A DNA stretch of 49,232 nucleotides, taken from assembly GCA_017459425.1 (NCBI GenBank), contig JAFUCZ010000036.1, positions 1 through 49,232 of the forward strand. The letters are read 5' to 3'. The position numbers were made by a program, and so were the translations under genes. Source of the DNA: Bacilli bacterium (GTDB lineage Bacteria > Bacillota_I > Bacilli_A > RF39 > UBA660). Below are positions 34,995 through 44,284 of the stretch, in pieces. The notes beneath the pieces were generated by a model. That model made no database searches and was not told the origin of the DNA. It saw only the letters and a list, made by a program, of their open reading frames with translations. The stretch's first letter is position 1. Each line of letters starts with the position of its first letter.

Positions 34995-36407
34995 ATGAAA
35001 AAAACTAAAATGATTTGTGGTATTGGACCAGCCACACAAGATTGGGAAGTATTTAAAAAATTAGTTAAAAATGGTATGAATGTTGTACGTGTTAATTTTT
35101 CTCATGCTACAATGGAAGAAAGAAGAATTGATGAAGAATTAGCGCTTCGTGCACGTAAAGAATTAGGAGAACAAGTAGCAATTTTATTTGATACTAAAGG
35201 ACCAGATTTAAGAACATGTGTATTTGAAAATGACTTGGTTGAATTTGTTGAAGGAAATACAATTCGTATTGTAAAAGAATCTGTAGTTGGTAATCAAGAG
35301 AGAATTTCATTTAATTATCCACAAGTAATTGATAATTTAGAAGTTGGTACTACAATTTTACTTAATGATGGATTTGTAAGACTTGAAGTAATTTCAGTAG
35401 AAGATGATGGAGTTACATGTAAAATTCTTGACAGCGCTTCTTTAATTAGTAGACGTGGAGTAAATATTCCAGGTGTAGAACTTAATATTCCATTTGTATC
35501 AGAAGATGATGAAGCAGATATTAAATATGCTTGTGAACATGATGGAGATTATTTAGGAATCTCATTTGTTTCAAGTGCTGATGACGTAAAAGCTGCACGT
35601 AGTTTACTTAAAAAATATGGTAGAGAAGATATGCTAATTTTATCAAAAATTGAAACTAAAAAAGCTATTGAAAATATCGACGCAATTATCGATGAAACTG
35701 ATGGTATAATAGTAGCTCGTGGAGATTTGAGTGTTGAAGTACCTTTTGTTGAAGTACCAGTATTGCAAAAAGAAATAGTAAGAAAATGTCGTGAAAAAGG
35801 TAAACTTTGTATAGTTGCTACAGAAATGCTTAAGAGTATGTGTAAAAACTCTAGACCTACAAAAGCAGAATTAACAGACGTTGCAACAGCAGTATTTGAT
35901 GGTGCAGATGCAGTTTGGTTAAGTGATGAAACAACAATTGGTGCTCATCCTGACTTAGCAAGCCAATATTTAGGTGAAATTTGTATGGTTGCTGAAAAAC
36001 ATTATAAAGAATATGCAAGAAATTATAATGTAATAAAAGATCACGATCTTCCAAATTTAATCGCACAAGGTGTTGTTAGTACAGCTGAAGATTTAAATGT
36101 AAAAACAATTGTTGCATCAACAGTTAGTGGTTATACAGCTCAAAAAATCAGTAATTTAAAACCAGACGCATATGTTTTAGCGCCTGTTAAGGATGAAAAA
36201 ATAGCTCGTAAATTAGTATTAAATTATGGTGTTTATCCAATAATTACTAATAAAGAATATAATGATATGGATGATTTAATTGCTGACAGTAAAAAATATG
36301 CTAAAGAATATTTTGATTTACAAAAAGGCGATAAAATTGTAATTACTGGTGGTTTCCCTAGTACTGGTGAAAAAACTACTAATTTCATGAAAATAGAAGA
36401 AATATAG
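34995..36407 (+). CDS. pyk: Pyruvate kinase
   Basis: 470 residues, the compact form without the extra C-terminal PEP-utiliser domain seen in Bacillus. It makes ATP and pyruvate from PEP and ADP. KMICGIGPAT opens it; NVVRVNFSHA, FDTKGPDLRT, ILSKIETKKAIENIDAI (catalytic Lys), ARGDLSVEVP and TEMLKSM..SRPTKAELTDVATAVFDGADAVWLSDET follow in order. In FDTKGPDLRT the usual Glu, whose side chain goes with K+ dependence in characterised enzymes, is Asp. ATG after AAAGGAGTG. It is monocistronic, with more regular codons than its neighbours, as for a well-expressed gene. Confidence 0.96.
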   Translation: MKKTKMICGIGPATQDWEVFKKLVKNGMNVVRVNFSHATMEERRIDEELALRARKELGEQVAILFDTKGPDLRTCVFENDLVEFVEGNTIRIVKESVVGNQERISFNYPQVIDNLEVGTTILLNDGFVRLEVISVEDDGVTCKILDSASLISRRGVNIPGVELNIPFVSEDDEADIKYACEHDGDYLGISFVSSADDVKAARSLLKKYGREDMLILSKIETKKAIENIDAIIDETDGIIVARGDLSVEVPFVEVPVLQKEIVRKCREKGKLCIVATEMLKSMCKNSRPTKAELTDVATAVFDGADAVWLSDETTIGAHPDLASQYLGEICMVAEKHYKEYARNYNVIKDHDLPNLIAQGVVSTAEDLNVKTIVASTVSGYTAQKISNLKPDAYVLAPVKDEKIARKLVLNYGVYPIITNKEYNDMDDLIADSKKYAKEYFDLQKGDKIVITGGFPSTGEKTTNFMKIEEI

Positions 36408-36432
36408 AATATCATTGATATTCTTTTTTTTT
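36405..36432 (+). terminator. Terminator after pyk
   Basis: GAATATCA / TGATATTC perfect stem with a 1-base centre (effective loop from the inner pairs) and eight or more T. Confidence 0.8.
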
Positions 36433-36435
36433 ATA

Positions 36436-36460
36436 AAAAAAAGAGCATTTAGCTCTTAAT
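36436..36460 (-). terminator. Terminator of tmcAL
   Basis: On the minus strand AAGAGC / GCTCTT stem with loop TAAAT, followed by a run of T; the tmcAL stop codon is at its base. It lies back to back with the pyk terminator. Confidence 0.75.
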
Positions 36461-37594
36461 TGGAAAACATTTGTATTCTTCTTCTATAAGTGTTTTTTTA
36501 GATACCTCATCTAGTGTAGATGCATATATTGTATTAACTCTAAATTCTATATCAAGTATTTTATCTTTTATATTAGAGTAATTTGTTATTATTGGAATAG
36601 TTGTATCTTTTTTGATTTCATTTAAATATTTTTGTCCTTTTTTTGAAAATCCAAGTATTCTAATATAAGTAACACTAATATTTTTAGCTTCTTCTTTTGT
36701 GAAGTTACACAATATATGTGTAAACATTCTATTTAATTTTTGATACGTGTATCTTTTAGTTTTGACATTATTTATAAGTTCATCTAAAGAGTTAGATTTA
36801 ATAATGTATTTCTTAATTCTACTATCTAGACCCTCATCAACTGTTTGGTATTTATTTAAATCATTTTCAGATAATATTTTATATTTTAAAAATGGAAAGT
36901 AATCGTTAATAAAATGTAAATTATTGAAATACTTATATGAGTATGTAGGAATATATTTTTTAACATCTAAATTATTTTTTAATGCCTCTCTAATACTAGT
37001 AGCGCTTGTAATAGAACTATCTAATTGTTTACTATTATAATCACTAGTTCTTTTTATACAAATTGGAGTAATTAAGGCATTTTGTTTTATAATTTCACGT
37101 ACATATGATAAACCTAATATATCATTTGGTTTAGTAATTTCAGTACCAGTTATTTTTGATAATGCCCTAGATAATGCGCTAGGGTAGTTTATTCCTAAAT
37201 CTAAATATTCTTTTATATAGTTATCATATTCTTTATTATTTAATTGAATATCAGCAAGTTTTTTAAATAAATTAATATCGTTTGTTTCTGAACCAAAAAT
37301 TAGATATTTAACTTTTAATTCTTTAAGTAGTGTAATACTAGCACGTGCAAATATATCAGCACTTTGAGTAGAAAAAACAAAAGGTAATTCTATAACTAAA
37401 TCAATACCATATTTTAAACAAAGTTCTGTCTTTTCTTTTTTAGAAATTAAACTACAATCTCCTCTTTGTGTAAAGTTTGTAGACATAATTAATATAATGG
37501 GAGCAGATGGATCTATTTCTCTTGCCTTTTTTAAATGATATAAGTGTCCATTATGAAATGGATTGTATTCACAAATTATTCCAATTGAATTCAT
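36449..37594 (-). CDS. tmcAL: tRNA(Met) cytidine acetate ligase TmcAL (YlbM)
   Basis: 381 residues. It activates acetate with ATP and acetylates C34 of elongator tRNA(Met). GIICEYNPFHNGHLYHLKKAR carries the nucleotidyltransferase FHNGH motif at the N-terminus; MSTNFTQRGDCSLISKKEKTEL, IDLVIELPFVFSTQSAD and FGSETND follow as in YlbM, and SATSIR lies near residue 180. The start is ATG 37594 after GGTGGTGATTTT; a start at 37609 would include that SD. It is divergent from ylbN-rpmF, the usual Bacilli order. Confidence 0.94.
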   Translation of the reverse strand: MNSIGIICEYNPFHNGHLYHLKKAREIDPSAPIILIMSTNFTQRGDCSLISKKEKTELCLKYGIDLVIELPFVFSTQSADIFARASITLLKELKVKYLIFGSETNDINLFKKLADIQLNNKEYDNYIKEYLDLGINYPSALSRALSKITGTEITKPNDILGLSYVREIIKQNALITPICIKRTSDYNSKQLDSSITSATSIREALKNNLDVKKYIPTYSYKYFNNLHFINDYFPFLKYKILSENDLNKYQTVDEGLDSRIKKYIIKSNSLDELINNVKTKRYTYQKLNRMFTHILCNFTKEEAKNISVTYIRILGFSKKGQKYLNEIKKDTTIPIITNYSNIKDKILDIEFRVNTIYASTLDEVSKKTLIEEEYKCFPIKS

Positions 37595-37724
37595 AAAATC
37601 ACCACCCATATATTACCACATTTTAATTTATAATAATATAAAAAATTGTAAAACGTTATAAAAAATGTTATTATATATTTGCTTTTGTTTATTTATTTTT
37701 GTATAATTTTGTGTGGTGAAGAAT

Positions 37725-38222
37725 ATGATTATTGATTTAACAAAATTAAAAAGTGGTATTGAAAAAGAAATTGTAATTAATAATAGTTATTCATTTAGTA
37801 AAGATGAACTTAAAGGTACTGAAATAATATCTTTAGATGATGTTAGTATTACTGGTAATATACACATGAATAGTTTAAATGAATATTTCATAAATTTAAC
37901 TATTGATGGAGTTATGTATTTACCATGTGCAGTAACTCTAGAACCAGTTGATTATAAGTTTCATGTAGAAATTAGTGATTCATTAGAGAAAATAATGGAA
38001 GAAATTTCAGAAAATTACAAAAAAATTGAGAATTCTATTGATATTTTGCCAATAATATGGGAAAATATATTAATGGAAATTCCCATGAGAGTTGTTAGTA
38101 AAAAAGCTCATGATATTAAATTATCTGGAGATGGATGGAAATTAATTACTGAAGATAATCATGAGAAGGTTAATCCTGAATTTGAAAAATTAAAAGATTT
38201 ATTAAAAGAGAAAGAGGTGTAA
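37725..38222 (+). CDS. ylbN: YlbN/YceD family protein (DUF177)
   Basis: 165 residues. The family partners rpmF in nearly all bacteria and is tied to ribosome or 23S rRNA metabolism. The middle stretch [25 protein letters not shown] corresponds to the conserved C.R.L....... core, and [19 protein letters not shown] matches the DLG..V.E.L.L.LP block near residue 110-128. ATG 37725 follows GGTGAAG. It ends two bases before rpmF. Confidence 0.9.
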   Translation: MIIDLTKLKSGIEKEIVINNSYSFSKDELKGTEIISLDDVSITGNIHMNSLNEYFINLTIDGVMYLPCAVTLEPVDYKFHVEISDSLEKIMEEISENYKKIENSIDILPIIWENILMEIPMRVVSKKAHDIKLSGDGWKLITEDNHEKVNPEFEKLKDLLKEKEV

Positions 38223-38224
38223 GA

Positions 38225-38416
38225 ATGGCTGTACCATTTAGAAGAGTAAGTAAAACTAGAGGTAGAAAACGTCGTACTCATTATAAAATAGCTGAAGGTA
38301 CTACTACAACTTGTCCAAAATGTGGCGCTAGTATAAAACCACATAGAGTATGTACTGAATGCGGATTTTACAAAGGAAAAGAAGTTATAACAAAAAAAGA
38401 AGAAACTAATGAATAG
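38225..38416 (+). CDS. rpmF: 50S ribosomal protein L32
   Basis: 63 residues. [20 protein letters not shown] is the standard L32 opening. Cys30-x2-Cys33 and Cys43-x2-Cys46 form an intact zinc ribbon, so this is the zinc-binding (C+) form. It follows ylbN by two bases with SD AGAGGTGTAAG at the end of that gene. The tail ends in an acidic extension, and the stop lies in a hairpin shared with rodA. Confidence 0.97.
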   Translation: MAVPFRRVSKTRGRKRRTHYKIAEGTTTTCPKCGASIKPHRVCTECGFYKGKEVITKKEETNE

Positions 38417-38427
38417 TTTCTTTTTTA
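38399..38427. terminator. Bidirectional terminator, rpmF / rodA
   Basis: AAGAAACTA / TAGTTTCTT stem, 5-base loop, T-run on the right and A-run on the left. The rpmF stop is within it and the rodA stop at its edge. Confidence 0.82.
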
Positions 38428-39552
38428 ATTTGTATATCTAAGTGTTTCATTTGATATATTAAATATAATTCCAGCCATTATCATATAGCTTAATAAACTT
38501 GATCCACCATAACTTATAAATGGAAGTGTAATTCCGGTTATTGGCATGACACCTATAGTCATTCCAATATTTTGGATTTGTTGATATATAAGCATTCCTA
38601 CAATACCAGCTATTACGTATTTATTTATATTGTTATTATTTTTTAATGCTACAATAATAAGTTTAATATCAAAAAATAGTATAAGTGATAAAAGTATTAT
38701 TGAACCAAGTAATCCAAAATTACTTGCATAAACTGCGAATATAAAATCTGTTTGTGGTTCTGGAAAATAAAGTGGGGTATTGTTAAATCCATTTCCAAGA
38801 AAACCAGATGATCCAATTGACGCAAGCCCGTTTTCAAGCTGATATCCACTTTTACTTGACCAATCAAGTAATCTATCTACTCTTAAAAAGAAATTTGTTC
38901 CAAATATTTTTATAAATAAATCTTGATTTAATTTATATGTAACTAGAACTATTAATACAGATAATAATAGAATACTAAATAGAATTATAAACCACCTATA
39001 TCTAATACCTGATATAAAAAGCATTACAATTGTTATTAATAAATAAATTAGAACTACACCTGTATCTGGTTGTAAAAATGTAAGTAAACTTGGTATTGCA
39101 ACAACTATTACAATGGATATTAGAAATTTAAATTCATCCATTACTGTTGGATTAGGATGTCTTTCATTAAATCTATGGATTAGTGTAGCGTTAGTTAGTA
39201 TAAGAATTATTTTCATAAATTCACTAGGTTGAATTGTTCCTATTCCTGGTATTTTAAACCAACATCGTGCATTATTTATTTCTGTTCCAAAAAATAATAA
39301 TAGTATTAGTGATATAACTCCAACTATATAAAGAATCTTAATATTATTATATATGAAATCATTACCTATAAACATTATAAAATACGCTAGACCGAATCCT
39401 ACTGCGTACCACATTATTTGCTTTAAGACTAGATTTTCTTTTTCTAGCAATAAATTTTGAGCACTATATATTGTAATTATACTAATGATTGCAAATAATA
39501 TTAGTGGAATTAATATTCCTTTATCAACTTTGTATTTGGAAATTTTTTTCAT
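38425..39552 (-). CDS. rodA: SEDS peptidoglycan glycosyltransferase RodA
   Basis: 375 residues, about ten membrane segments. RodA polymerises lipid II during cell elongation. GWCFKI.G.-like ARCWFKIPGIGTIQPSEFMKI carries the conserved SEDS QPSE motif, LLTFLQPDTG holds the essential Asp, and GLLGSIIL and MPITGITLPFISYGGSSLLSYMIMAG close the protein. The pattern favours RodA over FtsW. ATG 39552 follows GGGTGA. Its partner PBP2 and mreBCD are not in the window. Confidence 0.9.
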   Translation of the reverse strand: MKKISKYKVDKGILIPLILFAIISIITIYSAQNLLLEKENLVLKQIMWYAVGFGLAYFIMFIGNDFIYNNIKILYIVGVISLILLLFFGTEINNARCWFKIPGIGTIQPSEFMKIILILTNATLIHRFNERHPNPTVMDEFKFLISIVIVVAIPSLLTFLQPDTGVVLIYLLITIVMLFISGIRYRWFIILFSILLLSVLIVLVTYKLNQDLFIKIFGTNFFLRVDRLLDWSSKSGYQLENGLASIGSSGFLGNGFNNTPLYFPEPQTDFIFAVYASNFGLLGSIILLSLILFFDIKLIIVALKNNNNINKYVIAGIVGMLIYQQIQNIGMTIGVMPITGITLPFISYGGSSLLSYMIMAGIIFNISNETLRYTN

Positions 39553-39663
39553 AAAATCACCCATTAATTATATTACACGAATTTGACGTTTTATACAATG
39601 AATAAGTAAAAATAGTTTTAATTTTAATAAAAAATATAGTATAATATTCTATGGAGGGTATTT

Positions 39664-39981
39664 ATGGAATATATACAATACATTATAATTATAGTTATAC
39701 TTTTAATAATAGCACTTGCAATTACTAAATCTAAAAAGAAAGATTTTAAATTAGACGCTAATAAGCTTGTTACATATTTAGGCGGTAAAGAAAATATTAT
39801 TAATTATGAAGTTAATAAATCAAGATTTATAGTAGAAGTTAATGATGTTGAAAAGGTTAATAAAGACGCTATTCAAAAATTAGGTGCTCAAGGGATAGTT
39901 GAAATTGATAACCAATTAAAAATAATACTTGGCAATAATGCTATTCAATTAAAAAAATATATAGATGAGTTAAAACGATGA
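39664..39981 (+). CDS. Membrane-tethered PTS EIIB-like protein lacking the active-site Cys
   Basis: 105 residues: one N-terminal membrane segment (4-21), a Lys-rich cytoplasmic side (TKSKKKD) and an EIIB-like domain. The domain has KLVTYLGGKENI near 34-45 and the closing KLGAQGIVEIDNQLKIILGNNA near 72-93, as in glucose-type EIIB. In real EIIB the active site reads AC.TRLR; here it is EVNKSRF with Asn51 at the Cys position, so phosphate cannot be carried in the usual way. A sensor or structural role is inference. It ends on TGA within its terminator, which argues that TGA is a stop in this genome. Confidence 0.75.
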   Translation: MEYIQYIIIIVILLIIALAITKSKKKDFKLDANKLVTYLGGKENIINYEVNKSRFIVEVNDVEKVNKDAIQKLGAQGIVEIDNQLKIILGNNAIQLKKYIDELKR

Positions 39982-39999
39982 ATTTCATCGTTTTTTTAC
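39970..39999 (+). terminator. Terminator after the EIIB-like gene
   Basis: AAACGATGAA / TTCATCGTTT stem with a minimal loop and seven T; the TGA stop codon is inside the left arm. Confidence 0.85.
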
Positions 40000-40055
40000 A
40001 TATTTCGACAAAATTCGACAAATTGATTTTATATAATTAATTTGAGGTGATTTTG

Positions 40056-41285
40056 ATGAACATTTTTGATGGATTAATATTAGATATTATTTTAATATCT
40101 TTTCCAATACTTTTATATACTTTGTATGAAGCTTATAGAAAAAATATAGGACAAGATGAAAAAATTTTGTTTTTAGATTTCGCACTTTTATCTTCATTTT
40201 ATTTGATTTTAAAATTTGGATATTCAATAGAGAAGGTAATGCTTTTAAATTTTAATGTTATTTTGATACTAGCATTAATTAGAAATAGAAAAATAGTAAG
40301 TTTTATATGTATTGGTTATTCGATATTTCATTATAAGTATTTTTTCGATTTTAATTTGTATTTACTTTTATTTGAGTATGGTTTGTATATTATTTTATAT
40401 GTTTTTAAAACAAAAAATAAAATTAGTAATAATATTTTACTAAATGCTTTTATGATTTTAAAATCATCTTTTTTCGCACTACAACTTTTACTTTTAAATA
40501 CTATTAAATTACCAAGCAATTTGTTTATTTTAGTAATTATTTTAGTTTTTTATTCAGTTACATATTTATCTATTATTTTATTTGATATGGGTGAGGAAGT
40601 CATAAAGTATCATTTAAATATTAAAGAATTAGAACAAGAAAAACAAATAAGGATGTCTTTATTTAAAATAACTCATGAAATAAAAAATCCAATTGCAGTA
40701 TGTAAAGGATATTTAGATATGTTTGATGTAAATAATATTTCACATAGCAAAAAATATGTGCCAATATTAAAAGAAGAAATAAATAGGACTTTAATACTAC
40801 TAGAAGATTTTCTTTGTTTTACAAAAGTAAAAGTAGAAAAAGAATTAATGGATATAACTTTGTTACTTGAAGAAGTAACAGATAATTTTGAATTAATGTT
40901 TAAAGAAAAAAATATTGAATTTAATTTAAATTTACCTGATGATGAACTTTATATAATGGGTGATTATAACAGACTTACTCAAGTAATGATTAATTTAATT
41001 AAGAATAGTATAGAATCTATTGAAAATAATGGTAAAATAAGTGTCGAATGCTTAGATAAAGATGATAAAGTTTATGTAGTTGTAAGTGATAATGGAAAGG
41101 GCATAAAAGAAGAAGATTTAGAAAAACTAAAACAACCATTTTTTACAACTAAGCAAAATGGAACTGGATTAGGAGTGTGCCTATCAAGAGAAATTATAAA
41201 GGCACATAATGGAACTATAAGTTATAAATCAAAAGAATCCGTAGGAACTAAAGTGACAATAAAATTAAAAAAGGTTATTAATTAA
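40056..41285 (+). CDS. Orphan sensor histidine kinase with a polytopic N-terminus
   Basis: 409 residues. About 175 hydrophobic residues form five to six membrane helices. A short coiled linker leads to the H box THEIKNPIA with phospho-acceptor His207, then N box MINLIKNSIESI, G1 DNGKGI, F box PFFTTK and G2 GTGLGVCLS, all intact. The layout (no HAMP or PAS, membrane helices directly before the kinase) resembles sporulation kinase KinB. No response regulator is adjacent, so it is an orphan. The start is ATG 40056 after GAGGTGATT. It overlaps the stop of the convergent RNase J gene by four bases. Confidence 0.88.
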   Translation: MNIFDGLILDIILISFPILLYTLYEAYRKNIGQDEKILFLDFALLSSFYLILKFGYSIEKVMLLNFNVILILALIRNRKIVSFICIGYSIFHYKYFFDFNLYLLLFEYGLYIILYVFKTKNKISNNILLNAFMILKSSFFALQLLLLNTIKLPSNLFILVIILVFYSVTYLSIILFDMGEEVIKYHLNIKELEQEKQIRMSLFKITHEIKNPIAVCKGYLDMFDVNNISHSKKYVPILKEEINRTLILLEDFLCFTKVKVEKELMDITLLLEEVTDNFELMFKEKNIEFNLNLPDDELYIMGDYNRLTQVMINLIKNSIESIENNGKISVECLDKDDKVYVVVSDNGKGIKEEDLEKLKQPFFTTKQNGTGLGVCLSREIIKAHNGTISYKSKESVGTKVTIKLKKVIN

Positions 41286-41294
41286 CCTTTTTTT
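41268..41294. terminator. Bidirectional terminator, histidine kinase / RNase J
   Basis: AAAAAGGTTA / TAACCTTTTT stem with a 5-base loop. Both convergent stop codons overlap inside it. Confidence 0.88.
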
Positions 41295-42958
41295 ATATCC
41301 ATTATAATAGGTAAAATTATAGGATTTCTACCTGTTTTTTCAGATGCATAATTTGAAATAGAAGAAATTATGTCTTGTTTAATTTCTGAATGATTATTTG
41401 TATGAGTTAATGAATTTGTAATTGTTTTTTTAGCTATGTCTTCAATTTCATTTAATAATTCAATATTATCATTAACTAAAACAAATCCACGTGTAGTAAT
41501 ATTTATTCTACCAAGTATTTTTTTAGAATTCATATTAATATTTGCTATTACAACTATAATTCCATCACTTGACATTATTTTTCTATCTCTAATTACAGCA
41601 TTACTAACGTCACCAATTCTATTTCCATCAACATAAGTATCTCCAGCTTCAATTTTTCCAGCCCTTTTAATTGTACCTTTATACATTGATAATACATCAC
41701 CGTTTTCAAGTACAAATGTGTTTTGCTTTGGAATACCGCATTCAACACCTATGTCAGCATGTCTTTTAAGCATTCTATGTTCACCATGAAATGGCATAAA
41801 ATATTTTGGCTTAATTAGATGAATCATTAATTTTAATTCTTCTTCATTACCATGTCCAGAGGCGTGTATATCGCTTAATGAAGTATTTGTATAAACTTTA
41901 ATTCCTTTTAAATAAAGTTTGTTTATAGTTCTTGAGATACTAAGTGCATTACCTGGTATTGCAGATGAAGCGAAAATAACAGTATCATCTGGTTGTAGTT
42001 TTATTTGTTTGTGACTTCCATTTGCTATACGAGATAAAGCTGCAAGAGGTTCTCCTTGAGTACCTGTACATAATATACATACTTTGTTTGGTGGAAGCAT
42101 ATTTGCTTCTTCAGCACTTATAAATATTTCTTTATTTTTTATGTATCCGCCTTCTATAGATATTTCTATATTGTTTTCCATACTTCTTCCGAAGGTTACA
42201 ATTTTTCTATTGTTTCTTTTACAAGTATCTACAATATGTTTTAATCGGTATATATTTGATGCGAATGTTGCTATTATAATTCTTCCTGTTGTGTGTGTTT
42301 TTAAAATTTCTGATAATGCATCATCTACTTTAGATTCACTTTTTGAAATACCTTCATTAAGTGCATTTGTACTATCACTTAATAGAAGTGTTACACCAAG
42401 ACTACCAATTCTTGCCATTTTGTGCAAATTCGCAACTGGTCCAATAGGTGTGAAATCAAATTTAAAATCTCCTGTTGTAACTACAGTACCATTTGGAGTA
42501 TGAATACATATTCCATGAGAATCAGGTATAGAGTGTGTAGTTCTAAAAAATTCAACTTCAATATGTTTGAATTTAACTTTAGTTTTTTCATTATATACAA
42601 ATAAATTTTTATATTGTATATTTCTATCTTCTAATTTTCTTTTTATTAAACCAACAGCTTGATTAGGAGCATATATAGCTGGAATATTTACAGTTTGAAT
42701 TAAAAATGGTATTCCGCCGATGTGATCTTCATGACCATGTGTTATAAATAATGCTTTAATTTTACTTTCATTTTTCTTTAAAAATGTAAAGTCAGGTATT
42801 ATATAATCTACACCCATAAGTTCACCTTGTGGAAAAGATATACCAACATCTGTAATAACTATTTCATTATTATGCATTACACAATACATATTTTTTCCAA
42901 CTTCACCTAAGCCACCAAGCGCAAATATTTTTGTATCGTCGTTATTAAAAAATTTCAT
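41282..42958 (-). CDS. rnj: Ribonuclease J
   Basis: 558 residues. A metallo-beta-lactamase/beta-CASP 5'-exonuclease and endonuclease for RNA decay. FALGGLGEVGKNMY opens it; HGHEDHIGG at 74-82 binds the metals, SDSTNAL and FASNIYRLKHIVDTCKRNNRK follow, then GTQGEPLAALSRIA and HASGHGNEEELKLMIHLIKPKYFMPFHGE. Whether it is J1 or J2 cannot be told by eye. A strong SD (AAGGAGG) precedes the ATG. Divergent from the SPFH gene across about 155 bases that hold promoters only. Confidence 0.95.
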   Translation of the reverse strand: MKFFNNDDTKIFALGGLGEVGKNMYCVMHNNEIVITDVGISFPQGELMGVDYIIPDFTFLKKNESKIKALFITHGHEDHIGGIPFLIQTVNIPAIYAPNQAVGLIKRKLEDRNIQYKNLFVYNEKTKVKFKHIEVEFFRTTHSIPDSHGICIHTPNGTVVTTGDFKFDFTPIGPVANLHKMARIGSLGVTLLLSDSTNALNEGISKSESKVDDALSEILKTHTTGRIIIATFASNIYRLKHIVDTCKRNNRKIVTFGRSMENNIEISIEGGYIKNKEIFISAEEANMLPPNKVCILCTGTQGEPLAALSRIANGSHKQIKLQPDDTVIFASSAIPGNALSISRTINKLYLKGIKVYTNTSLSDIHASGHGNEEELKLMIHLIKPKYFMPFHGEHRMLKRHADIGVECGIPKQNTFVLENGDVLSMYKGTIKRAGKIEAGDTYVDGNRIGDVSNAVIRDRKIMSSDGIIVVIANINMNSKKILGRINITTRGFVLVNDNIELLNEIEDIAKKTITNSLTHTNNHSEIKQDIISSISNYASEKTGRNPIILPIIMDIKKG

Positions 42959-43112
42959 AGGTTCCTCCTTTCTTTTTTTATAAATATAACTATAACATTA
43001 TATCTTTTTTTTTTGATTTTGTCTAGTTTCGTTAAAAATTGTTTTATTTTGATAGTCATTATGATATAATTTATATAGATATTATATATCAAAATTAGAA
43101 AGAAGGTAATTT

Positions 43113-44246
43113 ATGGGACTTATAACAGCAGCAGTAGCATCTGCAGCAACAGGTATTGGAGATCAGTTTAAGGAGTTTATCACTTGTCCTGATACTGATA
43201 AAAATGTATTAATTCAAAGAGGTGAAGTTCACCACGGTAAAGGAAATGTAATTCATTCTGGTGTTATTACAAATGGAAGTAAAATAGTTGTACCACAGGG
43301 AATGGCTATGATGATTATTGATAATGGAGTTGTAAAAGAATTTTCAGCTGAACCAGGAGAATATATTTACGATTCAAGTAGTGAACCTAGTGTATTTACT
43401 GGCGGATTTTTAAAAGGTGTTAAAGATACAATTAAAACAATTGGTAATCGTATAACTTATGGTGGTCAAGCAGCAAGAGACCAAAGAGTATATTATGTAA
43501 ATTTATTAAAAATTACAGGTAATCCTTTTGGATCACCACAACCTAAAAAAATAACTGATGATAGATATGGTATGCTTGAAGTTACATTCTTTGGAACTTA
43601 TGCATTCCAAGTAGTAGATCCAGTTAGATTAATTCATGGTGTAATTGGTGCGAATGCAAAAGATACTGTTACATATGATGAAGTAGTAGGGGATCAATTA
43701 AGTGGTAAATTTGTAGAAAGACTTTCACAAGCTATATCTACAGTTATGAGAAAAAATCATGTTTCATTTGGTGATATTTTACTTCACAATAGTGAAATAA
43801 CTGATGAGATGAATGTGGCATTAGATGACTCATGGAGAGAACAATATGGTTTAGAAATAACTGATGTTTCATTAAATGATTTAAATTTAACTGATGAATC
43901 AATGGCTCGTGTAACTAAATTAGATGATGCTACACTATACTCTAATGTTGATTTAAGAAACGGAATGCTTGCATCTCAAACTGCAGATGCTATGAATAAA
44001 GCAGCTTCTAATACAAATGGTGCTATGGCAGGATTTATGGGTATGGGATTTGCTGGTCAAACTGGTGCAAATGCAATGCAATCTTCTAGTACTAATGGAA
44101 CTCCTTTTAATCCAACACCATTTGCTAGTGTATCAACTGATAATTCTTCACAACAAAGTGAAGATACTGTAAAAAAATATTGTGGAAATTGTGGTACAGA
44201 AGTAACTACTAAATTTTGTCCAAATTGTGGAACACAAGTAGATTAA
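43113..44246 (+). CDS. SPFH-domain protein with a C-terminal zinc ribbon (YdjI-like)
   Basis: 377 residues. DQFKEFITCPDTDKNVLIQRGEV starts the SPFH-like ('virion core protein', YdjI) domain, which continues through VVPQGMAMMIIDNGVVKEFSAEPGEY and ITDVSLNDLNLTDE to about residue 280. A Met/Ala/Gly/Asn-rich linker follows. The tail has a zinc ribbon CGNCGTEV.....FCPNCGTQ. In B. subtilis YdjI works with YdjG and YdjH at the membrane to recruit PspA. Here homologues of YdjG and YdjH follow directly, but no pspA is nearby. SD AGAAGG. A hairpin lies between it and the next gene. Confidence 0.85.
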   Translation: MGLITAAVASAATGIGDQFKEFITCPDTDKNVLIQRGEVHHGKGNVIHSGVITNGSKIVVPQGMAMMIIDNGVVKEFSAEPGEYIYDSSSEPSVFTGGFLKGVKDTIKTIGNRITYGGQAARDQRVYYVNLLKITGNPFGSPQPKKITDDRYGMLEVTFFGTYAFQVVDPVRLIHGVIGANAKDTVTYDEVVGDQLSGKFVERLSQAISTVMRKNHVSFGDILLHNSEITDEMNVALDDSWREQYGLEITDVSLNDLNLTDESMARVTKLDDATLYSNVDLRNGMLASQTADAMNKAASNTNGAMAGFMGMGFAGQTGANAMQSSSTNGTPFNPTPFASVSTDNSSQQSEDTVKKYCGNCGTEVTTKFCPNCGTQVD

Positions 44247-44267
44247 AGCATATTTTATGCTTTTTCT
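44244..44267 (+). terminator. Hairpin between the YdjI-like and YdjG-like genes
   Basis: AAAGCATA / TATGCTTT stem with a short TTT loop and TTTTT after it, overlapping the stop codon. Inside an apparent operon it may cut transcription partly, giving more of the SPFH protein than of the membrane proteins. Confidence 0.65.
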
Positions 44268-44284
44268 TGTTAAGGAGGTAAATT

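Noticed and set aside
42084-42503. 139-codon open frame on the plus strand
   Set aside because: Antisense to RNase J; hydrophobic composition is the usual shadow of an AT-rich gene, and no SD precedes it.
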